From DASPFV01 sp035620975 (lineage in GTDB: Bacteria > Acidobacteriota > Vicinamibacteria > Vicinamibacterales > 2-12-FULL-66-21): a DNA stretch of 28,208 nt. Made by a program: the position numbers and the translations under genes. The stretch lies in NCBI GenBank assembly GCA_035620975.1, contig DASPFV010000034.1, forward strand, positions 1 through 28,208. The letters are read 5' to 3'. This document shows, one piece after another, positions 22,677 to 28,208 of the stretch (position 1 is its first letter; every line of letters begins with the position of its first letter). The notes under the pieces are model-generated. The model did no database searches. It was not told the DNA's origin and worked only from the letters and a program-made list of their open reading frames with translations.

Positions 22677-24007
22677 AGAAGACAATGACAGCGGTTCTGA
22701 TGCTGGCTTTGCTCATCGCGCCCGCCGCGGCGTCGGTTGCGCAGGCGCCTCCCGGCGATCAGCGCGATCTGCGGCAGCGGCTCGAGGCACGCTTCGACGT
22801 AGTGCCGCTGTCGGAGAGCGTCGTGCTGCGGCCGAAGACCCGCATGGGAGACGTGCGGTTCGTCGAGATCTCCGACGCGGGCATCACGATCAACGGCGAT
22901 CCGGTCACCGGACGCGAACTGCGGGAGCGGCTCGGCGCCGATGCCGATTCGGTCCTGCGGCTGTCGTATCTGCCGTCCGCCGAACGCGCGGCGCTCTTCA
23001 GCGACGCGGGCGGCGCGGCGGTGGAGCCGGAGGCCCCCGTCGAGGCGCCGGCCCCCAGCGCGGAGCCGACCAGGACATCACGGACACGCCGGGCAAGAGG
23101 AGACCGCGTGCGGGTGTTCGGCGACGTGGTCGTCGAGCGCGACGAGCAGGTGACGGGCCAGGCCGTGGCGGTGCTCGGATCGGTGCGGGTCGATGGCGAG
23201 GTGGGCGATCAGGTCGTCGCCGTGCTCGGCTCAGTGGATCTCGGACCCGACGCGGTGGTAGGCGGCGACATCGTCTCGGTCGGAGGCACGGTGCGCCGGG
23301 CGCCGACCGCGCAGGTGCGCGGCGGTGTCACCGAAGTCGCCCTCTTCGACGGACGCGCGATTCGGGTCGGCCCCTGGGTCACGACGTGGACGCCGTTCTA
23401 CCTGTTCGATGGCTTCGGCGCGGTTCCGCGCCTGATCGGGACGAGCGTCCGTGTCGGCCTGCTGCTCCTGGTGTCGCTGCTGGCCGTCTTCATCGCCAGG
23501 CCCACGGTCGAACGGTCGGCAGCACGGCTCACGGACAACCCCGTCAAGGCGGTGGTCGTGGGCGTGCTCGCACAGGCGCTGATCATCCCCGTGCTGATCC
23601 TGACGAGCATCGTCCTGGCGCTGACGATCATCGGCATCCCGCTGCTCTTCATCCTCATGCCATTCGTCGTGCTCCTGCTGATTCTGATGTTCATCGCCGG
23701 CTTCACCGGCACCGCGTGTGCGGTGGGGGGATGGACGCGCCAGCGCTTCGGGATGGGTCCCGGATCCCCGTTTCTGGACGTGGTGCTCGGCGTGATCGTG
23801 ATCCTGCTGCCACTCATGCTGGCCCGCGTGCTCGCGCTGGCCGGCTGGCCGCTGTCGCCGATCGTGCTGCTGCTCGTAGCCGCCGGGTTCGCCGTAGAGC
23901 TGCTCGCCTGGGCGAGCGGCTTCGGCGCCGTCCTCACGAACATGTTCTCGACGTGGCAGGCCCGTCGGACCGCCCGCGGCGCCATCGTGCCGCAGCCGCC
24001 CTCCTGA
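22673..24007 (+). CDS. Exported polymer-forming (bactofilin-like) protein with C-terminal membrane domain
   Basis: A 444-residue protein. Signal peptide MKKTMTAVLMLALLIAPAAA with a likely cut near VAQA; a linker rich in Ala, Pro and Glu; then residues about 143-220 with short beta-helix-type repeats (VRVFGDVVVERDEQVTGQAV, then AVLGSVRVDGEVGDQVVAVL, ending GGDIVSVGGTVRR) that resemble polymer-forming/bactofilin folds. About four membrane helices fill residues 250-430 (LLLLVSLLAVFIA, LIIPVLILTSIVLALTIIG, VVLGVIVILLPLMLARVL, LLLVAAGFAVELLAW). Overlaps the previous gene by ATGA, so it belongs to the sigma factor operon and is probably its effector or sensor at the envelope. Convergent with pgl. 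Confidence 0.8.
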   Translation: MKKTMTAVLMLALLIAPAAASVAQAPPGDQRDLRQRLEARFDVVPLSESVVLRPKTRMGDVRFVEISDAGITINGDPVTGRELRERLGADADSVLRLSYLPSAERAALFSDAGGAAVEPEAPVEAPAPSAEPTRTSRTRRARGDRVRVFGDVVVERDEQVTGQAVAVLGSVRVDGEVGDQVVAVLGSVDLGPDAVVGGDIVSVGGTVRRAPTAQVRGGVTEVALFDGRAIRVGPWVTTWTPFYLFDGFGAVPRLIGTSVRVGLLLLVSLLAVFIARPTVERSAARLTDNPVKAVVVGVLAQALIIPVLILTSIVLALTIIGIPLLFILMPFVVLLLILMFIAGFTGTACAVGGWTRQRFGMGPGSPFLDVVLGVIVILLPLMLARVLALAGWPLSPIVLLLVAAGFAVELLAWASGFGAVLTNMFSTWQARRTARGAIVPQPPS

Positions 24008-24036
24008 GCCAGGCGGGGAGCGAGGCCCCGCCTCAG
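24004..24036. terminator. Bidirectional hairpin over two convergent stop codons
   Basis: GGCGGGG (24012-24018) pairs with CCCCGCC (24026-24032) around a short loop, and CTGAG (24004-24008) pairs with CTCAG (24032-24036) with a 3-base bulge; the shared base 24032 can serve only one helix at a time. Both stop codons lie inside the stem. There is no T-run on either side, so it is a weak candidate for an intrinsic terminator that could serve both genes. Confidence 0.5.
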
Positions 24037-24740
24037 AGCATCCGCGCCGCGGCGTCGTCGAGCACGAACAGCGCGCGGGCAGCCTCGCGCGCGACGAGCG
24101 CCACCGGCAGCCGGGAGTGCTCATCGAGTACGGCGGCATGGACGGCAGCGGCCTTCGATGAGCCGCTGGCCACGAACAGGACATGAGCCGACGCGGTGAG
24201 CGTCGGGCGCGTCAGCGTGAGACGACGGGGGGGCGGCTTCGGCGAGTCCTCGACAGCCGCCACCCAGCGGCGGTCTTCCAGCAAGAGCGGGTGGCCGGGG
24301 AACAACGAGCACACGTGACCGTCGGGACCCAGGCCGAGCAGCGCGAGATCGAGCCGGGGCACGCGCCCGAGCGTCGCGACGAGCTCCTGCTCCGCCCGGA
24401 GCGCGGCCGCCGCCAGATCCGCGTCGTCGGCCGGGAGCCGGTGGATGCGCGCGGCAGGCACGCCGGCGGGCTCGAGCCAGAGGCGCGCGGCTGCGCCGTA
24501 GTTGGACTCCGGATGCTCCGGCGGCACGGCCCGCTCGTCGCCCCAGAAGAACTCCACGCGTGACCAGTCGAGCGGCAATTTCGACAGCGCCGGGAAGCAC
24601 GCCTCCGCCAGGGAGCCGCCGGTGAGCGCGACGGCCACCCGCCCGGCACCCGCCAGGGCGGCCAGGGCGATGCGTTCGACGCGCCCGGCGACGATTGCCC
24701 CGAGCACGTCCGTACGGTGAACCTCAACCTCGACGGACAC
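24033..24740 (-). CDS. pgl: 6-phosphogluconolactonase
   Basis: Hydrolyses 6-phosphoglucono-lactone to 6-phosphogluconate, second step of the oxidative pentose phosphate pathway. The 235-residue product has the normal DevB/Pgl length and motifs: LTGGS at 39-43, FFWGDERAVPPEHPESNYG at about 64-82, LLGLGPDGHVCSLFPGHP at about 133-150. The GTG start at 24740 gives the usual N-terminus (MSVEVEVHRT). Divergent from rpiB and gnd, which serve the same pathway; the 105-bp gap probably contains both promoters, though I see no strong boxes. Convergent with the polymer-forming protein gene. Confidence 0.95.
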   Translation of the reverse strand: MSVEVEVHRTDVLGAIVAGRVERIALAALAGAGRVAVALTGGSLAEACFPALSKLPLDWSRVEFFWGDERAVPPEHPESNYGAAARLWLEPAGVPAARIHRLPADDADLAAAALRAEQELVATLGRVPRLDLALLGLGPDGHVCSLFPGHPLLLEDRRWVAAVEDSPKPPPRRLTLTRPTLTASAHVLFVASGSSKAAAVHAAVLDEHSRLPVALVAREAARALFVLDDAAARML

Positions 24741-24845
24741 GGATCTGCAGTAGAATCCCGACAGCCCTGCGCGAGTATAGTTGCACGCCCCCTATCATGC
24801 CCGTCTTCGTGCCGTTCCCGCTCTCATTCGCTGCGTGAGCCATTC

Positions 24846-25292
24846 ATGCGCATCGCGGTGGGATCCGATCACGCCGGATTCGTGCTGAAACAGGACCTGG
24901 CCGACGCCCTCCGCCGGGACGGCCACGACGTCGTCGATCTCGGGACCGACTCGGTCGATCCGGTCGACTACCCGGACGTCGCGGAAATCGTCGCGCTGAC
25001 CGTCCGGGATGGCGGCGCCCAGCGCGCCGTCCTCGTCTGCGGCAGCGGCGTGGGCGCGTCGGTCGCCGCGAACAAGCTGCCGGGCATCCGCGCGGCCGTC
25101 TGTCACGATGCCTACTCCGCGCGCCAGGGCGTGGAGCACGACGATATGAACGTCCTGGTGCTCGGCGGACGCATCGTGGGATCAGCCCTCGCCTGGGAGC
25201 TGGTCCGCGCCTTCGTGGCGGCCTGCTTCTCGGGTGAGGAACGGCATGCGAGACGGCTGGCCAAGATCGAAGCGCTCGAGCTGCGCTATTAG
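24846..25292 (+). CDS. rpiB: Ribose-5-phosphate isomerase B
   Basis: Interconverts ribose 5-phosphate and ribulose 5-phosphate. The 148-residue product has the RpiB/LacAB fold signatures: GSDHAG at 6-11, DVVDLGTDS at about 28-36, and the active-site cysteine Cys65 in CGSGVG. A histidine/asparagine stretch, VEHDDMNVLVLGGRIVG, follows. The ATG at 24846 begins the conserved N-terminus MRIAVGSDHAGF. It lies 58 bp ahead of gnd on the same strand, an operon in keeping with the shared pathway. Confidence 0.96.
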   Translation: MRIAVGSDHAGFVLKQDLADALRRDGHDVVDLGTDSVDPVDYPDVAEIVALTVRDGGAQRAVLVCGSGVGASVAANKLPGIRAAVCHDAYSARQGVEHDDMNVLVLGGRIVGSALAWELVRAFVAACFSGEERHARRLAKIEALELRY

Positions 25293-25350
25293 TCGGAATG
25301 GCCAGAACGCCTCCTGCAGGGAATGGAAAATGGGAAAGGCAGGTTAATCG

Positions 25351-26361
25351 ATGCAGGTCGGGATGATCGGGCTCGGCCGCATGGGTGGAAACATGGTCCG
25401 GCGGCTGATGAGGGGCGGGCACGAGTGCGTCGTGTACGACCGGTCCGCGGAGGCGGTGGCGGCGCTTCGCGCGGAAGGCGCGACGGGGGCAGCGTCGACG
25501 GCCGAGTTCGTTCAGAAACTCGGGAGACCGCGCACGATCTGTCTCATGATTCCCGCGGCCATCGTCGAGCGCTCCGTCGACGAGCTGCTGCCGCTCCTCG
25601 AGTCCGACGACACGATCATCGACGGCGGCAACTCGAACTACCAGGACGACATCGCGCGCGCCAGACGGCTGGGCGCGAGGGGCGTTCATTACGTCGACAT
25701 GGGCACGAGCGGGGGCGTCTGGGGGCTCGAGCGGGGTTACTGCCTGATGATTGGCGGAGAAGACGAGGTCGTGCGTCGGCTGGATCCGATCTTCGCGACC
25801 CTCGCGCCGGGCCCGGGGAGCATTCCGCGCACGCCCGGACGCGAAAAGCTCGGGGGCACCGCCGAACAGGGTTATCTGCACTGCGGCCCGAGCGGCGCCG
25901 GCCATTTCGTGAAGATGATTCACAACGGGATTGAGTACGGCGTGATGGCGGCCTACGCCGAAGGGCTGAACATCCTGAAGCGCGCGAACATCGGCAGCGC
26001 CAGCCAGGGGGCGGATGCCGAAACGAGCCCGCTCCGCAATCCCGAACACTACCAGTACGACTTCCAGCTGGCCGATATCACGGAACTGTGGCGGCGCGGC
26101 AGCGTGATCACCTCGTGGCTGCTCGACCTGACGGCCACCGCGCTGGCCTCGGACCCCACCCTGGACGGGTTCGGTGGCGTCGTGGCCGACTCGGGCGAGG
26201 GCCGGTGGACGGTCGCCGCGGCCAACGACATCGGTGTGCCGGCGCACGTGCTGACGGCGGCCCTCTACGAACGCTTCGCCTCGCGCGATCTCGATCTGTT
26301 CCAGAACAAGGTGCTCTCGGCCATGCGATTCGGGTTTGGCGGGCACGTCGAAAGGAAGTGA
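25351..26361 (+). CDS. gnd: 6-phosphogluconate dehydrogenase, decarboxylating (short GndA/YqeC type)
   Basis: Oxidatively decarboxylates 6-phosphogluconate to ribulose 5-phosphate. At 336 residues it belongs to the short form rather than the ~470-residue form. The N-terminal Rossmann domain has GLGRMG at 7-12; DGGNSNYQDD and MGTSGGVWGLERG follow. The catalytic Lys188 and Asn192 lie in HFVKMIHNGIEYG, and the C-terminal helical domain contains LFQNKVLSAMRFGFGGH. Short forms are often NAD-linked, but the cofactor is not proven here. The ATG at 25351 is preceded by a weak AGG. No glucose-6-phosphate dehydrogenase gene is visible in the window. Confidence 0.96.
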   Translation: MQVGMIGLGRMGGNMVRRLMRGGHECVVYDRSAEAVAALRAEGATGAASTAEFVQKLGRPRTICLMIPAAIVERSVDELLPLLESDDTIIDGGNSNYQDDIARARRLGARGVHYVDMGTSGGVWGLERGYCLMIGGEDEVVRRLDPIFATLAPGPGSIPRTPGREKLGGTAEQGYLHCGPSGAGHFVKMIHNGIEYGVMAAYAEGLNILKRANIGSASQGADAETSPLRNPEHYQYDFQLADITELWRRGSVITSWLLDLTATALASDPTLDGFGGVVADSGEGRWTVAAANDIGVPAHVLTAALYERFASRDLDLFQNKVLSAMRFGFGGHVERK

Positions 26362-26541
26362 CCCGTCTGGCCCGGACGAGTCGCCGGGCGGGAAGTCGCT
26401 CAATTAGAGCGCCGACGCTGGTCCGGCTAGTACGCCCCTGTTCCGGCCCCTTCGAACCCTCTCACACCCTGCCCTGAACGTCTGGCCACATGAGGTAGCA
26501 GCCGCTCAAACACGACGGCCTCGATAGGCCGCCGCATGTTG
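26362..26541. other. Intergenic region with a hairpin at 26516-26531
   Basis: No gene is seen in this stretch behind gnd. CGGCCT-CGAT-AGGCCG (26516-26531) is a perfect 6-bp-arm hairpin without a following T-run; it might end the gnd transcript. Confidence 0.35.
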
Positions 26542-26571
26542 TTGCGCACACCCGGGCGGGGTGTGTAGTAT
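26542..26571 (+). promoter_or_regulatory. Candidate promoter of the TonB receptor with inverted repeat in the spacer
   Basis: TTGCGC (26542-26547) and TAGTAT (26566-26571) are spaced 18 bp apart, a reasonable sigma-70-type pair. The spacer is almost entirely CACACCC-GGGCG-GGGTGTG (26547-26565), a perfect 7-bp-arm inverted repeat, well placed for a regulator that binds between the boxes. The promoter lies about 90 bp ahead of the receptor's start codon. Confidence 0.45.
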
Positions 26572-26664
26572 GCCCCAGTACCGTGTTTTAGTCGATGCAG
26601 CCGGCGCGATGAGTCGTGCACGAGCGTTCGCCTGACATCGACGAAAGTCCGGGAGGAGCATGCT

Positions 26665-28208
26665 ATGAACCGTTGCACTCTGTGGCTGCTGCGAAGCCCT
26701 GCCTTCGCCTTGATCTTCCTCGCTGGCATCAGCGTGCCGGCGGCGGCGCAGTTCGATCGCGGCACTATTTCCGGCACCGTCAGGGACCCCGGTGGGCTGG
26801 TGGTGCCGGGCGTGACCGTCACGTTGACGTCGACGACCACTCAGCAATCGCGGACAACCGTTAGCGACGGCAGCGGCTTCTATACTTTTCCGAATCTGCT
26901 TCCGGACGTGTACGACGTGTCGGCGGAGCTGCAGGGATTCAGGAGGACGAGCCGGGCAGGTGTCCGTCTCGATGCCGGCGGTTCGCTGATCATCGACTTC
27001 GCACTCACGACCGGCGCCATCACCGAGGAGGTCACGGTCACCGCGGAGGCGTCGGTTCTGCAGACGGAGGTCGCCGTCCGGAAGACGGTCGAGGCCAAGG
27101 ACATCGAGCTGTTGTCGTTCTCGGGGCGCAACCCTATAGGCGTCCCGGCGCTCAAGGCGGGGGTCATCGGCGGCAACTTCAACAACGCGGGCTTCTCGTC
27201 ACTGACAACGGGCGGCTTCAACATCAACGGGAGCCGGTCGGACGAGAACACGATCACCGTCGACGGCGCCGTCGCCGTCCGCACGCGCTCGACCGGCGCC
27301 ATCGTGGGCGTACAGAACGTCGATTCCATCCAGGAGGTGCAGGTCCTCACGGCCAACTACATGCCGGAGTACGGTCGCGCGAGCGGCGGCCAGATCCGCT
27401 TCATCACCAAGAGCGGAAGCAACCGCTACAGCGGCAGCGCGTCGTACTTCTTCCGCGACGAGTCCCTGCAGGCCAACCAGTGGTCCCGGAACCGCAGCAC
27501 GAACCCGGCCGACCAGGAGCCCGCGCCGTTCGACTACAAACAGTACGGCTACGCGTTCGGCGGCCCGGTGCCGGGCGAGATGTTCCGCAACAAGCTGTTC
27601 TTCTTCGGCGCGCAGGAATGGATCGACTTCTTCCAGGTGGCGACGAGCACCGTGACAGTCCCCACCGCGGCGATGCGACGAGGGGACTTCAGCGAGCTGC
27701 TCGGGCCCAACACCTTCTTCAGTGGGACCCGGGTCATCATGGACCCGCTGACCGGTCAGCCGTTCCCGGGCAATATCATCCCGGGGAACCGGCTCTCGCC
27801 CAACGGCGTGGGTCTGCTGAACCTGTACCCGGATCCGACGCCCGGGTTCCAGCAGGGCACGAACAACGTCATCCTGACGAGCGACAACCCGCAGGATCAG
27901 CGAAAGGACAATATCCGGTTCGACTACCGGCTGAACGACCGCAACCAGTTCTACTGGCGCTTCTCGCGATCCAACTGGGTGGCGATCGACGCGTTCCGCG
28001 GAGGGCTGCCGTTCGCGCGCACGGACTGGGAACGTCCCAACTGGACGCAGAACTTCAACTGGGTGAGCACGCTCAGCCCGAACCTGATCAACGAGGCGAG
28101 CTATGCGTACTCGAAGGACCAGGTGTTCATCAACGTGTTCACGGAGTCTGGACTCTACCAGCGCAGCCGTACGGGGGTGAACTACCCGTACATCTTCCCG
28201 GGCAAGGA
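26665..28208 (+). CDS. TonB-dependent receptor (Oar-like) with carboxypeptidase-regulatory-like domain, 3' end outside window
   Basis: Outer-membrane receptor fragment of 514 codons out of roughly 1000-1200. Signal peptide of 28 residues ending PAAA|Q. Residues about 32-115 are a carboxypeptidase-regulatory-like Ig-type domain: GTISGTVRDPGGLVVPGVTV, then TVSDGSGFYTFPNLLPDVYD. From about 118 a TonB plug follows (EEVTVTAEASVLQTE ... FNINGSRSDENTITVDGA ... YGRASGGQIRFITKSGSN), then the start of the beta barrel (YGYAFGGPVPG, KLFFFGAQEW, DNIRFDYRLNDRNQFYWRFS). The ATG at 26665 is 6 bp after GGGAGGAG. Such Oar-like receptors occur in many copies in Acidobacteriota; the substrate is unknown. Truncation is by the window edge. 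Confidence 0.95.
   Translation, partial: MNRCTLWLLRSPAFALIFLAGISVPAAAQFDRGTISGTVRDPGGLVVPGVTVTLTSTTTQQSRTTVSDGSGFYTFPNLLPDVYDVSAELQGFRRTSRAGVRLDAGGSLIIDFALTTGAITEEVTVTAEASVLQTEVAVRKTVEAKDIELLSFSGRNPIGVPALKAGVIGGNFNNAGFSSLTTGGFNINGSRSDENTITVDGAVAVRTRSTGAIVGVQNVDSIQEVQVLTANYMPEYGRASGGQIRFITKSGSNRYSGSASYFFRDESLQANQWSRNRSTNPADQEPAPFDYKQYGYAFGGPVPGEMFRNKLFFFGAQEWIDFFQVATSTVTVPTAAMRRGDFSELLGPNTFFSGTRVIMDPLTGQPFPGNIIPGNRLSPNGVGLLNLYPDPTPGFQQGTNNVILTSDNPQDQRKDNIRFDYRLNDRNQFYWRFSRSNWVAIDAFRGGLPFARTDWERPNWTQNFNWVSTLSPNLINEASYAYSKDQVFINVFTESGLYQRSRTGVNYPYIFPGK

Noticed and set aside
1..28208. tRNA, rRNA, transposase, integrase or restriction/anti-phage system genes
   Set aside because: No cloverleaf-type sequence, rRNA signature or mobile-element/defence protein was recognised in any frame; detection of tRNAs by eye is limited.

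Overview
The window is a GC-rich bacterial chromosome segment with no rRNA, tRNA, CRISPR array or recognisable insertion sequence. Its gene content points to an Acidobacteriota genome, probably near the Vicinamibacteria. The markers are two very long Ser/Thr kinase-like proteins with C-terminal TPR repeats, an Oar-like TonB-dependent receptor with an N-terminal carboxypeptidase-regulatory-like domain, a DUF5117-type metzincin, and many class I SAM/SRPBCC/VOC housekeeping proteins. This assignment is inferred from gene content, not from a marker tree.

Layout. (1) 1-2012, minus: S-adenosylhomocysteinase (ahcY, 3' end outside the window) behind an ArsR-type HTH protein fused to a SAM-dependent methyltransferase. 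Its architecture and position suggest a SAH-sensing regulator of the methyl cycle, and a shared operator-like motif sits in front of both genes. (2) 2126-3649, plus: class II CPD photolyase, divergent from the regulator. (3) 3861-4954, plus: two translationally coupled small membrane proteins that share a paralogous transmembrane module; the second carries an SRPBCC domain. (4) 4966-5030: GGTTCA-type heptamer repeats between convergent genes. (5) 5054-6079 minus: membrane-anchored SDR; 6203-6565 plus: CsaA; 6639-9194 plus: secreted metalloprotease; 9213-9980 minus: two-domain VOC protein. (6) 9981-10392: degenerate repeats plus the wreck of a four-helix-bundle (23S rRNA intervening-sequence) protein gene. 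(7) 18132-10393, minus: probable operon of an intact Ser/Thr kinase-TPR protein, a tandem paralogue that has lost its catalytic residues, and a large polytopic membrane protein. (8) 18486-19166 minus: PHP-domain protein; 19685-19852 plus: a 55-residue membrane peptide with a sigma-54-like promoter. (9) 21361-19963 minus: HTH regulator overlapping an AHSA1/SRPBCC gene, with a strong palindromic operator upstream. (10) 21545-24007 plus: ECF sigma factor, small membrane protein and a polymer-forming/transmembrane protein. (11) 24033-26361: pentose-phosphate genes pgl (minus), rpiB and gnd (plus). (12) 26665-end plus: TonB-dependent receptor, truncated by the window edge.

Most genes are ordinary housekeeping or stress functions. 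The parts most worth a second look are the kinase/pseudokinase pair, the fused methyl-cycle regulator with its two candidate operators, the 26-bp palindrome with a 21-bp-phased half copy, the twin membrane-module gene pair, and the sigma factor/polymer-forming operon.
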